64,000 bases of DNA, from contig NC_053405.1 in the NCBI RefSeq assembly GCF_016859285.1, forward strand, positions 6,299,760-6,363,759. The letters run 5' to 3'. The notes under the pieces are model-generated. The model made no database searches and had not been told where the DNA came from. It saw only the letters and a program-made list of their open reading frames with translations. The stretch is from Xiphias gladius. Its lineage: Eukaryota > Chordata > Actinopteri > Istiophoriformes > Xiphiidae. Positions 12,893 to 25,129 of this stretch are shown piece by piece. The number at the start of each line of letters is the position of its first letter. Within the stretch, counting starts at the first letter, position 1. The position numbers were made by a program, and so were the translations under genes.

Positions 12893-15389
12893 GGGCCAGG
12901 TTATGCTGGAAGAGAACTAGTTCGTACGACCCATTTTCCAACTGTATCGGAAATCAAAAGTGTTTATAGAGGCGGCGTGAAAGCCATTTAATTATTGAGA
13001 TAACATTGCAGAGAGTATCATCTGGAAGACATTCATAGTATTGCACTTGACTATCAAAAGTGATTTACAAAAAAAAAAAAGGAGATCTCGAGAGAGATGT
13101 TCAAACTCTGCTTTCTCTCCCACCTCGGCACGCTTGGCCAGTTGCGGCACGAAGCGGGCGTGAATGGAATCGGATTGTCGGTTTCAAAAGGTTTCGGAAA
13201 ATAAAAATCGTCAGACGCCATCTGTTTCCAGAGATGTTCAGCTGCCCACCTGTGATGAATCATACCGGCAGCTGAAGTATGAAACGTGTGAGTATGAGTA
13301 TGAGCCAGAGAGCAAGAGAGACAGGAAGACATACGGAGAAAGACGGAGAGAGTATCGCCGAAGATGGTGAGCGTGGCACTGGCGGAAAGCTCCTGCCCTC
13401 CACGCACAGAACCCGTCGAAAAAATGTTCATTCCTTAGATAGCACAATCTGGACAGAGGACAGGTCACGAAGTGGATGGTAAAGGCTCTGAGTGATTATT
13501 GTTGCGGCTGATTGGTGTATAATATGCTGCAGGGCAAAATACATGAAGCCCAGTGAAGGGATGAAGGGATGCGATAGAACTGCAGGTTCGGTCTCGGGCT
13601 CCGAGCGCCGAGGAAACTGTTGTGTCCGAGCCAGCGCAGACAATGTACCTGTTTCATCTGGATTTGGATCAATTTTAGTCATTGCTATCGACACGTCCCT
13701 TGAAAAACAACAACAACAACACAAAAAAAAAAAACTGTTGTCTTTTCAAACAATCAATACAGCTGAGAAACCACAGTGGCTATTAATCCTTCCATCCTTC
13801 CTCTCTATCCTCCGCACACAGCAGCACGGTCCATCCATTCTTCCATTCAACCATCTATCTGACAACTCGCACCTCTCCGTGCAGACCGACAACCAGCGTG
13901 AAAAACTTCTGATCCATCAAGCTTATTACTAGCTTGTTGTGTTTTGCGTTTTTTTTTTTTTTTTTTTTTTTCTTTTTTTCTCTCGATCCATCTGCGGGGA
14001 CGTCGTGTAAAGAGGATGCTCTGGTGTACAGCACCAGTCCGGGGGAGTGCAGTAATTACAGTGGTGAGGGGAGGGTCATCGGATTCTACTGAGCCACTAC
14101 TTCAATAGTGCAGCTCCCGGAACTATTCATTAAAACCTCCCAAGAGGAAAATAACCTAATACGCGCACAGGGACTCAACCACGGCATCTGTCTGCTGCAT
14201 CCATCTCACTTGTTGCAGGGTAAATTCTCACTCTGTCCTTAAAATCAATCCTGTCATGCAGCTTTTAAATAAGCATCTTTTTCTCTCTCTTTTTTTTTTG
14301 TGTGATTTCTCTCCAACCCCCCACACCCACAAACCCAATTTTTAGGATCTTTTTCTGGAGACATTTTCTGACTATGAAACTGGGGCTGATCAGTGCTCAG
14401 CACTGTCCTCCTGTGCAGCTCCCCCCCCCTTCTCCCTTCCCCTCACCAGAAAACATCAGATGCTGTAAAAGGCTGAAAGAACTTGTGGGATTCGCCATCT
14501 CTTGAAACTTGACAGCAGTAAATCCCCGGTGGATTGTGCGCTCCCTTTCAACAAAGAAGCCCCCCTCCCCTCACTAAATTTACAGAACAAACTGCATGGA
14601 GCTACAGTGCCGCCTCCCAAAACTGGAGAAAAGGGTCGCAGATAAAAAAAAAAATTAAAAAAAATGAACTTGCAGCTGCAGCCTTAAATCCCATCTTTTG
14701 GAATTGAGCTCTCGCAAAATAAATGACGATAAAAATTTAGGCTTATGACTTTTTTTTTTTGAGAAAGAAAAGGTTGAAAGAATGAGTCAGTCAATCACCA
14801 GCTGAGCCGGTTAAAGTAGCCGAAGTCATTTTTTCCACCAAAATGAGCGAAGTTGCAGCTTCTCCAATGCGGGGACTCGCTGCCTTTCTCGGTTTCATGT
14901 CATTGTGAAGTGAATGTCTTTTGGACTGTGTGTCCGACAACACGGGACATTTTGAAGGCATCATCTTGGACTTTTTTTTTTTTTGACATGTTTCAGATTA
15001 CACGATTAATTAATTAGCCGAGAAAATAACGGGCAAATTAGGCGATAATCAAAATTAGGTCTCAGTGCAGCTCTTGAGCAGGTACTTGAGTCTCTTGATT
15101 AATTTAAACATATTTCCGAGTTATCTTGTATTTTATTACTTGTTTTATAATGAAAATTGGCCCTTGATGTGTTTTCCATCTTTCATTAGGAAATGTGAAG
15201 ATATTTTTCTTCTTTTGTCTCCTAATAAACTGATTTATCATTATTCAGACAGTTAAAAGTCTCAGCAACAGCCATGTGTGGCATTAACCCCCCACCCCCG
15301 GTTAGTCGAAGCCCTTATGGCTGAGTGATGTCTTAGTGCAGTAATAAACTGTGGGGGTCCCTTTTAATAAAACAACACACTCAACAGCC
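12893..15389. other. Non-coding block left of the signal-peptide exon
   Basis: Contains poly(T) at about 13,950-13,981 and several A/T tracts. If the 15.4 kb exon is real, this is the 5' part of its first intron. I found no second exon with convincing splice sites. Confidence 0.5.
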
Positions 15390-15425
15390 CTCTCTCCTTC
15401 CCAGGAGGCGCACGGAGCCGCTCAC

Positions 15426-15510
15426 CTTCCGCACCTGTCCCACAGGAGCCGAGCAGCAGCGAGCCGATCAGCGCAGTAATCCCAGCGAGTCCCTTACTCC
15501 CCACAGGCAT
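15426..15510 (-). CDS. Candidate first coding exon with signal peptide, gene not identified
   Basis: Reading leftward, an ATG at 15510-15508 opens a frame of 28 codons plus one base, encoding MPVGSKGLAGITALIGSLLL then GSCGTGAE. This ends at a strong donor (GGAAG then GTGAGC). A short basic start, a hydrophobic core and small residues near the end resemble a cleavable signal peptide. The phase-1 junction after it is typical of immunoglobulin-superfamily and other extracellular modular proteins. The exon sits in a GC-rich, CpG-rich island (about 15,390-15,720) in otherwise AT-rich DNA, as expected for a first exon. The rest of the gene would lie left of 15,426, perhaps beyond the window; I could not find a convincing second exon. 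I do not recognise the protein. Confidence 0.5.
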
Positions 15511-15760
15511 GTTGAGGCGACGGGATACCGCGGAGTATAATCCCGCCTGTCGGAGGAGCGACGGCGCGTCCTCCTCCTCTTCTCCTCTCCTCTCCTCTCC
15601 TCTCCTCTGCTCTCCACCAGCTCCGCTCCGGTGCGCTGCGCTGCAGTAGCCCCGCTGCCACGGTGTGGAGGGGCCGGCCGGTACCCGGTGGGGAGGAGGA
15701 GGATGCTGTCACACCGCCTGCCCTCCGTAAAGTGATAGAATGAAGAGAAGGAGCGAGGGA
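15511..15760 (-). promoter_or_regulatory. CpG-rich promoter/5' leader of the 15.4 kb exon
   Basis: GC-rich block with many CpG dinucleotides, a (TCTCC)n pyrimidine tract at about 15,581-15,609 on the plus strand, and clusters such as GGCCGGCCGG. It lies directly upstream (minus-strand sense) of the signal-peptide exon. No TATA box is clear. Confidence 0.45.
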
Positions 15761-17129
15761 AAGAGGAAGGATGGCTTTAATGAGACTGGAGGTCCGAGTC
15801 GAGCGCACCGCCTCCCTCACTGAGATCCTGAAAGTGCTCAGAGTTCCTGGAGGGAGTCCCACCACCGGTTTCACTACAGCAGCCGGAGCATGTGGCTGAG
15901 AGATTTTTTTAACTCTTGATACAGTTGCACACTATAGGTGTCAGTCATCTCCAAGTAATGTCATTCTCACATTTCTATTCACGGGACCAGGGATGCAGAG
16001 GACAAAGTGATGGACAGATAATGAGACAACAAGCCCCTGGGCACAGACATGTGAAAGGACCCCCTATGCAGAAGGGAGTCACCCAGACAGAGAGCCTTTC
16101 TTCTGGGTTTTTTTGTCTCTTTGTGTTCATTGTACGTCTTCGTGGTCACTTTCCATCATTAAGGTTTCCTATGGAACTGCCCCTTTAAATATTATTCATC
16201 CAATTTTTCTGCCTTGATAGAAAATTAGAAAAGAAGAATAGAAGAGAGCACAGGCTGGATTTGACCCAGAGACCTCACAGCTGCAATGCAGCTCAACCAA
16301 ATAAAGACACCTTTTGACAGCTGAGGAAATGCTCACCTCTGAGGTGAACATTTAGTAAGACCTCAGTGTAATGGCTATTCTAGTCTGGCTAATCTACACC
16401 AAATGAGTCATTTTGATGTTCTGGAGAGGAGCCAAATATGATGTATTGCATAACAATAACTTAACATTTGATAATTTTGCATGAACTTTTCTACCTACAT
16501 TCATTTAGAGCACACTTGAATTTCAAAATTGGATGTCCAATCAATCAAATCTAGGTTTGTCCCCCAGGGTCACACAGAGGCCAGGAAAAGGACATTGTAA
16601 ACTTTAGACAAATGCCCACAAATGTCGGTCATCCACAGATATCGCCGGAAACACAAAGCCAAATATACCATTGACCTTCAAATTGGGAATAAACAGCAGT
16701 GTAGTAGCATCAATAGTAGTAGCTTAGCCTTGCTAGTGATCACCCACAACAACCTTTGATCCTTGTTCTCAACTGCATGCTGTTCATCAAGGTCATGTTA
16801 TGCTGGCTGCTAGCATAGTCTCTCTCTTTGATGAGGGTTTCTTCAGAAGAGGGCACCTTACAAAAGAGAAAAAAATAAATTTGTTGTTTAGGTCGTTGTC
16901 TCCAAAAAGTACCCAAATGAGTTTTCTGTTCTGGTGCCCCTATCAGTAAGACAACAGCAAAATGGCTAATGACAGCACCTCAAAGGATATGTTCAGATTT
17001 AAGTCTATCTTAACACATTACTCACATGCCATATGTGCATTGAGGGAGTTATTGTTATTGGTCGGTGTAAAAATTCCTCTGCTGGAGAGATCTGCTTGTT
17101 GCACAACTACACTTGTTAGGTTTAGTAGG

Positions 17130-17800
17130 TCTTGGACCCAAAATGCAGCACACACTATCAGAGACGGGTTTTATGATAGCGTTCACCAGAGATCCAGGAG
17201 TTGGGAGGCTGTTGTTTGAGGAGTAGATGAGCGGGGAATAGGAGTTGGGATTCACAGATTGGCGAGCAGAGCAGGGTGGGCTGATCAGGAGAGGGAGTCT
17301 TGGCTGTAGTCCACATGGAGGACAGGTATCGACGCTGAACCGAATGAAGGGAACTGGACAGGAGCAGTTGTGATTGGTTCTGAAGATGACTTGCAACAAG
17401 GAAGGAGCTGAGCGTGACTGGAATCGGGTGCAGGCTGGAGGTTTGTACCCTAAGCGTACTGAAAATAGAAGTTCAAGATGATCACAAGAAAAACTCACGA
17501 GGTGTATGATACTGAAGTTGGCCCTAGGGTCTGTACCATAGAGGTGACTGAACGATCTGGCGAAGATTGGAGACTTGAACGGGGTTTATATATAGTGGAT
17601 TGGAAGCAGCTGTGCAGGTGAGTTGGCGGGAGAGGGACCCGGGTGGCCATGTCCAGCTCCTTCAAGAGAAACAACACAAAGACAAGACAACACACACAGA
17701 CAGGGAGAGTGAACAACCTGAGGACGGACAGACACACGAGGAAGGGAAAACACAGGAGAGCACAGGGAAAACCAGTCCACCCATAACACTGTAAGAAATG
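17130..17800. repeat. Probable interspersed repeat, class uncertain
   Basis: It opens with GGACCCAAAATGCAGCACAC and has a run of purine-rich GGAG/GACAG words to the AACACAGGAGAGCACAGGGA region. This composition recalls untranslated parts of fish retroelements. No coding domain or LTR pair could be confirmed. Confidence 0.35.
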
Positions 17801-18859
17801 GGGCCAAAATCCACTGTCCTCGTAAGGATTGGCCACGTGGTATAATCTTCACCTAGTGCATGGTTCATTGCTCAACAAAACAGCTCAGGCTGGTTGTAGT
17901 TGTGGCTTGTGGAAAAACTACATACAAGAATAAAATTTTAAAAAATTTCGTCAAAAGAACTTAAGCAAGCTCAGTAATCAGCGAAACAAAAACTAGGTCC
18001 AAGTCTGTACTGGGCAGCCGGCACATGCCGACTCCAGCAAACTGCAGCTGAACTGATTTGTACTCAACTCCAACAATGCTACCCCTGGCTTTTGTACAGG
18101 AGGCTCCCCCTACATACATGGACCAATGTCAGGGTTAATCAGTCAAGCAGTACAAACTTAAAACAATAAAGACAATGTGTAAACGTTGTTGTGATTGTAG
18201 TTACTTGACATTTTGACAATATAGGTTCTTTAGGGTACTTAAAAAGTTCATTGTCATAAAACAGCCAAAATCCCACCTCTACCTAACATGGTACAGTCTG
18301 GGTTGTCCCTACTACAAAACATATTGGATGCTCTTATTTACCGTCATGTCGTCTGGACCTTTAACCTGGAGATAATAAGGATCGGAGCACATAGAACAAA
18401 CATTTGAGAGGCTGAAGTTGAAATATAACCAAAAAATGAATTTCACTGTGTGACAAAGGCGTAGTTACTTCAGTAACATCTACATGCTGTCAGTATATTT
18501 TAATATAGCCATGTTTTTCTGTTTCTGTTGTCAGACGATGGATCAAGTATGAAATAGTGACTGAAATGCAGCCCTTTAAGACTACATGTTATCCTGCAGT
18601 CACTTCCAAGCCATTTCCAGCTGCTGCTCTGCACCGCTAGAATCCTGATGTTATAAACACGACGTCCTGTCACAAAATCCCCATACACCTAAGTTAAAGA
18701 CAACGGCTGTGGGGTAATTTTTTGCCATATTTACTCGTATAATCATCACTAGTGAGAAAGTTAGAAGCTCATTCACGTCTGTGTCAGCTGCCCTGCAGTC
18801 AACTGAACGAGATGCATAGAGCGGTGTGCCTGCGGAGGGGAAAGTCCGACCTCATGATC

Positions 18860-19115
18860 GCGGGTCAATACTGGCGACTCTCATCCACAAAATATAGCCA
18901 TGGTTTGTCCAAAAAGGCGCTACGTACTTTTGTGAAAAAAAGTCACTAAAGGTGTGTGAAAAGTCTGTAAATCTAGCAACAAAGACATTAAGTTGGCAAA
19001 ACTGCCTGTAAACGACCCCCTGATGACGTAGAAACTTTATGCGTCAGTTCATTTTGAAAGAGCAGTGGCCAATGTGGAAACTCCAACACCCAGCACAGCC
19101 GACTAATCGTGTTAC
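18860..19115 (+). repeat. Second copy of the dispersed repeat found at 53.7-54.1 kb
   Basis: Contains CAATACTGGCGACTC, GGTTTGTCCAAAAAGG, GTGTGAAAAGTCTGTAAATC and GTGGAAACTCCAACACCCAG in the same order as the copy upstream of ncbp2as2. One CCAAT motif (in GTGGCCAATGTGG) is kept; the downstream one reads GACTAATCG instead. Confidence 0.75.
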
Positions 19116-20233
19116 TTCGGTAGTTTGAAAAAACTTATAGCAGTACATCAAGACTGGGGTCAAGCACTATAATTTAAGGTCACATACTTTAGAAGTTTAG
19201 AAACATTCCTAACTGTCAAACTGGATGAAGCTCTTCTTTCCGAAGCACCAGTGATGTTTGAAGCTTTGGACATCATCTGTTCTTCATCTGATAAAAGTTC
19301 CAACACAATGTGTTGAAACTGTGCGCTTCACACCAGAGCTTCGGTATCATCCGCTCATCTCTATGTTAATGTAACAGACACTGAAGCGAAAACACCCCAA
19401 CCTCCTCCCTTCGCGGTTTTTAGGTGGTATACCGATGTCCTGCTACTTCCACCTTTTGCTCCTGAGAGAGGACCGTCATTATTCGCACGACCACAAAGAG
19501 CTGCTACTCTGGAAAACCTGAATGTAGGTTATTTTCCTGTAGGCATTTGAACAAGTGACTTTTGTCGTTTTTCTGGTGAGCACAATTTCGCTATGACACT
19601 GTGTATTAATCACAAGAGGACCAGGCTTAGAGTGAGTTTTAAGTACAATTCTGAATGACCAAACTCTTTACGACACATTTAAACTGATTTTTTTTGTGCT
19701 GCAGTGATGTGGGGAAGCTTACGTTTTGAAGCACTATCACAGTCTTGGCTCATTTAAAATATACAAAATATACATTTTGTGGCTGAATGTTGTATATATA
19801 CAGTACGTGCGTGTATGTATATATATAACAGGATTTGCATATATATGATCATTCAGGTGCAAAGAGGCTTATTTTGGCGTGAATCCACTCTGCTTTGCTC
19901 CATTTCCCTGCTCTACTGTACCCCTGAAATTACCACTAACAAGACCTTAGCGCTGAGCCAGAATGATCCGCACGGCACCAGGTTCATTTCCCCACTGATA
20001 CAGTGCACCGCCAACACTGATGAAGCTGCTGCATGATCGTATTCAACAAAGCATGCACGGCAAGGAATGAGAGCTGGCAGCAGAGATGAGAGGAGGCACA
20101 TGTTCATACGCTGTAAAGGAGGGACGGCGGAGAACAATGACTCTGAAGTGATACATGAGATGAAGCACTGCGGTAAGAGAGAGCAGGTAATTTCGACCCG
20201 GGGGGAGGACTGAGTGCGGGAGTGACAGGGGTT

Positions 20234-20241
20234 TACACACA

Positions 20242-20335
<94 letters not shown>
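20234..20335. repeat. (CA)n microsatellite
   Basis: About 100 bases of nearly uninterrupted AC dinucleotides with one early AA interruption. Confidence 0.98.
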
Positions 20336-20336
<1 letters not shown>

Positions 20337-23300
20337 GAAGCACGCAGCAACTGTTACCTCTCAGCGCTCCACCAACTAACAGCACATAGAGTATTCAGTG
20401 GACTATGTAATGACAATATCTTCTGTCTGATAACCAAAGAAGGAGAAAGGGGTGCACAGCCACAGCAGACATATGCCACGCATATAAAAAAAAACTGATG
20501 AATATTCACTAAATTTGATAGCTCACAAAAATTGTTATTTTACTCAACAGGTGTAATTATAATAGTAGAGTTAGAAGGGAAGGGACTTGGCAATGAAGAC
20601 GTTTTCTTTATCTTGTATTTATCTTCATTTTAACGTTTATTGTTATAGGGCCAAGTCCATAGCATCAACCGACGCCATGTACCACAGCTCTGGTACAGCT
20701 TTACATTCCAGCTCAGTAATTACAACACAATAAGGGGGGTAATACCTTCTGTAAACCTGGCTGATACTGGGTTAATAACATGACATAATAATAATAATAA
20801 TAATTTGATAATATCTCGGTAACAACGATCAGAAGAGCTTGGTATTATCAGGGTTTATCTTCCGTAAAAGGGTAATAGTGGGGCAAAAACATAAGTAATA
20901 CTAAACATCTCAATAGGGCTTAAAATCTAAGTAATAACATGCTAGCCTGAGCCTAGTTGGTCTTTAATACAGATACATGTGAATCAAAAGGAAACACATG
21001 CAAAACAACACAGAACACAAACAACAGTACAATAAAAATACTATAAAAAAACTGACCCCATTCATGAGCCGCTTTGAGTTACGTGGGTAAGGAGTTTCAC
21101 GTGTTATTTCCCCGACGAAAGAGCAGGAGGAAATTCACTACCTGTCACAATCCAACAGTCACAGTTCTCATCTTTTTTTTAACCGTAACCGCAAACTTCA
21201 GCTAACCTTATCCAAGTGCTTTAGTTGGCTAACCTTGACTACGGTTTATTTTTCCATTAGCACAGTCTTTCACGCACCTTCACCGTACAATAGTCGCCAG
21301 GCACAGATAATACAGAGGAGATGATTTGAAAGACCTTAGCTCTGAACGTTATCCAAATTTGTAGAATCTTTCTGTTTGGCGACAGAGATGAGTTTTGGAG
21401 GCATCTTTGGATACATTTAGTTTTATCAGAGGTAATGAGATTAAGAGTAATGTACTCGGTTTACTGCTCTCTTTGGTGGTGTCGGGAAGTTTGAGTGATA
21501 TGTTTTGGTATATGCCACATCTGGAAGTTTCATTATTAGGCATTGCGAACCACTGCAGGGCGCAGTAACAGGTCAAGTGCCCTCGGGCATACAGGTGTCG
21601 GCAGCAAGTCCGAGTGCTTACTGTAGTTGCGCTTGCGGACCTGTTCCATACCAAACTTGAAAATCTATCAGAAAAAAAAAAAAAAAAAAGAGGAGTTCAT
21701 TCATTTTTTGCGAGCACTGCTTCCTGGTTGAAAGTTTAAAGTCACATGGAGCAAACTTCTGCATCACTGCACCAAAGGAGAGAACATTTTCATCTGGTTT
21801 TAAGATTCTCTATCACAAATCTTATTTGTGCTCTTATCTCCTTCCCGTTCAAAACCTTTATCACGCTACTCTACATCATCTTCACAACCTTGATTATTGT
21901 AGACGATATCTGTGACCAAGACGTTCGATATCTTAAAGTCTCTGATGAATCTAAAGCTGTGTATTTTTTGAATGCGTGTATCTTCCAACTCTAAAAAAAA
22001 AAATCTATAGATTCAAAGCTAAGTAGTCATTCATGCTCTTTCCCTCGCTCAATCTGCCCTAGTGTGTCTATCGTTCTTTATCCCTCTTCTCTTGCCTGCT
22101 TTGGTCTCCCAAGGTCTTTGCTCTTCCTCTTCCTATAAAACACTCATGAGGTAGAGAAAACACTTCTGAAAATGCAAAGACAAACTCCCTCTCTCAATAA
22201 GACACAGAGGGGAACGTTATGCCGCCATCACCAACCTCTCCTCCTGTGAAAAGCAAAATTGAAAATTGGATTGATGCTATTTGTCCTCCTGATTATTTGT
22301 TCACATTTCTGAAAGATATGATGAAATTGCCTCAATTAAATAGAAGCCATTCTGTAGTGGAGGCGTGAGAAAAGTATTTCTCTCACATTGGGAAAATGCA
22401 TCATATCATCTCAGCGGGCCGACTTGTTCGCTCTCAGAGATGTCTTTTAAATTATTACCGTGAAAATATCGCCCATTCTACTTTGAATAAAAATACGTTT
22501 TATTATTGTTATACTTGCGCTTTTTATTAAAATGGAAACTCCAAAGGAAACTGCAAAAAAAGACCAGAGTTGAACGAAATAGAAACCAGTACGGCTACGC
22601 AAACAGCTAAGAATTGATTCGCAGAAAAATTTCAATCTTTGTCTGCATGCTCGGCTTGTTTCCCTCCCTTTGTAGGCCGAGTGTGGAGCCTAGTCCTGAC
22701 AGGAGGGAGCAGGCTGCAGCTTGATCTGAAGGTGCAGAGACAGTAGGTAATACTGGGCTCATATCAGATCTGTCTGTCTCAATCAACTCATTTGTGCAGG
22801 TTCCTGTACTGCAGACTGGAGTTTTAGCTATGCCAACACTCAGAGGCAAAGCTGCTCCGGAAGGAGAGTTAAACCGAGTAAAGGCAAAGAAGTGAAGGCA
22901 TCCCGGCTTAGTAATAAGCCCCGGTAAAAAAAATGCCAGAAGGAAGAGAGGTAGCAGCTAATATTATGTAACCTACAGCTGTTACGGCCTGAAAAAGACA
23001 ACCTTTTCTCACCATTAATTGCTAAGTGGATTCCGGTGTTTAACGGGGAGATGTTGTCTGTTGCCCATTAATTGTGTAGAACAATTTATCTCATCGAATC
23101 GCGATGCTGATGATTTATGGGCCGTCACTGCAGCAACGCTCTGTGCTTCTGCAAAAGAGGTCAGAAAGCGGGCAGGAGATTGGGGAAGAAGCACTGTTCG
23201 GAACTTCCTAACAAATAATGAATAAAACGTCATTTATTTAGCACTTTTCCTCACAAAGTGCTGTATAGGAAAGCACGCATCGCAGCAGGCAACCAAACAG

Positions 23301-24009
23301 TGAAATCATAGAACACAAGGATGATGAAAATAATGTCAAAAGTAAAAAATAAGTAAAACATAAAATGGCAAGACTGAAATTGTAAATCCAGAGACATGTA
23401 CAAACACGTTCTTACAAAAGAATGTTTAAAGAAAGAAGATTCACAATAAGTTAAAGATGTTGGGTATCTTTATCTAAAGACAACTTTATTCTTTATTCTA
23501 TTTACTATAACTTAAACTTGTATAAACTGACTTTTTTTTTTTTTTTTGACACTTGAGGGCAGTTTAACATGCGGAAACTCAGCACTGACGTATATAAAAT
23601 TGTTGTGGTGAATGTTTCAGGAAACAGGTACCTAGTTACACATCTGGCAGAGACAGGGCAACATCAGCATTAAAGTGGGGTAGCGTTTTTGTCCATCTAA
23701 GTGCAATATTCTTTTTTGCATATCTGGCTACCTACTAAATCCTCCAATACGTTCACCAGCTGGTCGTTAACTTTGTCTTTGGTGCTGGGCAGGTCACCCA
23801 CAGTGGGTTTTTAGGACTTTACTGCTAAAAAAAAAAAAAAAAAAGTTATCTGCTGCACCTGAAGATGGCGCTGATGAGAGCAGTGAGAGTGAAACAAAAC
23901 AGTAAAATTGTGGGCCATAAAACCAAAACAATGACGCGAAAGATGCCAAAATACTCCCTAAAGGTTTTAATCATTTGTGGGATCAACACTCCAAGTGAAC
24001 CATTTCACA

Positions 24010-24048
24010 TTAGGGTTAGGGTTAGGGTATATATATATATATATATAT
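24010..24048 (+). repeat. Interstitial telomere-like (TTAGGG)3 followed by (TA)n
   Basis: Three perfect TTAGGG units (24010-24027) run directly into an AT dinucleotide tract. Too short to be a telomere; either a chance or repair-inserted motif. Confidence 0.85.
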
Positions 24049-24839
24049 TTACTTTTTTCTATATACTGTATCTTCCTCTTCGAATCTATTTAGAGGACAG
24101 AACTGAGCAGCTGTGTCAGAGAGCATCTACTGTGGGCATTCATTCCTTTCGTACCTGCTGAGTCTCAGCGGAGTAAGAGTAATTTATCCAGATATTCGCT
24201 TGACTTTGATATAGAAATATTTCGGTGCATTAATATGTAAACAGACGTATGCTCACATACTTGCTGCTCCCTCAAGCAGTTACAGTTACACACAATAAAC
24301 AGACACAGAATTCCTCCACCAACCCAATACTTCTTTCTCTCTTTTGCGTCTCAAACATTAATCCGGTCAAAGCTAGCATTAGATTTCAGACCAGTGTGCC
24401 CAGTAATGCCCGCTCTCCACCGGGCATCTAGCGCTTCATTTGCACTGTTCCACGTCTTTCTTTCTTTTTTTAAATTTTTGCTTTCAGCATCGCCTTTTCT
24501 ATTTCTCCGAACTCGCCTGATAACATCCTTTCAATAGATGAGATGAGTGGAGAGATGCTCTTTTTGTGAAGGAAGGCATCAAGGGTTTTTTTATTTTTTT
24601 TTTTCTAATGTCTCTGGAGTGCATTTCAGCATCCACTGCGTGACTGATTCCCAACCAGAGGTACTCCGCAGGGTACTTCTACAGTTGCCAGGGGATACAT
24701 GGAAAGATTGTACCTCAACTAATTTGAAAAAAAATCAAAATTATAATTTGATTAAAATTATATTCACTAATTGATTCAGTTGTAAACACCTGAACACTAC
24801 GTGTTTACAATCAAGTGTGTGTGAAAAGGTCTAAACATT

Positions 24840-25010
24840 TAGCTATGGATAAACTATTAAAACAGTTAGAAGTAATGGATAAACGGCTAAAAAGGCTCGA
24901 GGCAGTGGATAAAAGGTTGAAGTAAATGTAATGGATAAATGATTGAAATAGCAGTGGATAAAGGGTTAAAATGGCTAAAAGTAATAAATATACGGATGAA
25001 ATACAGAGAT
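24840..25010 (-). repeat. Reverse-oriented copy of the 38.4 kb minisatellite family
   Basis: Units such as AGTAATGGATAAACGGCTAA and CAGTGGATAAAGGGTTAAAA are reverse complements of the ATCCATTAC/TTTAGCTAA words at 38,410-38,870. About five degenerate units. Confidence 0.55.
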
Positions 25011-25076
25011 AAAAGTAGCCCATTCAGAGTGACATATGCTGCAATATTCAGCTTACGTCACTCTAAGACTTCATAT

Positions 25077-25129
25077 AGTCATATAGGCTCCTACCACTTA
25101 GAGTCTAAGTGGTAGGAGCCTATATGACT
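25077..25129. repeat. Perfect 26-base inverted repeat with one-base centre
   Basis: The arm at 25077-25102 (AGTCATATAGGCTCCTACCA and six more bases) is the exact reverse complement of 25104-25129, with a single G at 25103 between them. A 53-base near-perfect palindrome like this could extrude as a cruciform. Confidence 0.95.

Larger units (their letters stand above)
15900..24000. other. Gene-poor block, upstream side of the signal-peptide exon
   Basis: Apart from the repeats listed separately, this holds unique AT-rich sequence with (ATA)n at about 20,788-20,802. Stretches at 22,240-22,640 and 22,980-23,225 look like low-divergence unique sequence with TAAT-type homeodomain-like words, but no gene. 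Confidence 0.5.

Noticed and set aside
13054-13932. Several overlapping frames on both strands around 13-13.9 kb
   Set aside because: Overlap on both strands with no domains and run through simple sequence; treated as chance.
16250-16320. Possible decayed tRNA-derived SINE (GGATTTGACCCAGAGACCTC and following)
   Set aside because: Resembles a reversed tRNA half but the boxes are too degraded and no SINE body or tail can be defined.
19913-20350. Cys/Val-repeat proteins on the minus strand at the CA tract
   Set aside because: Pure translation of the (CA)n microsatellite.
25077-25129. MicroRNA precursor at the palindrome
   Set aside because: A one-base loop and perfect arms do not fit a Drosha substrate; better seen as a palindrome.
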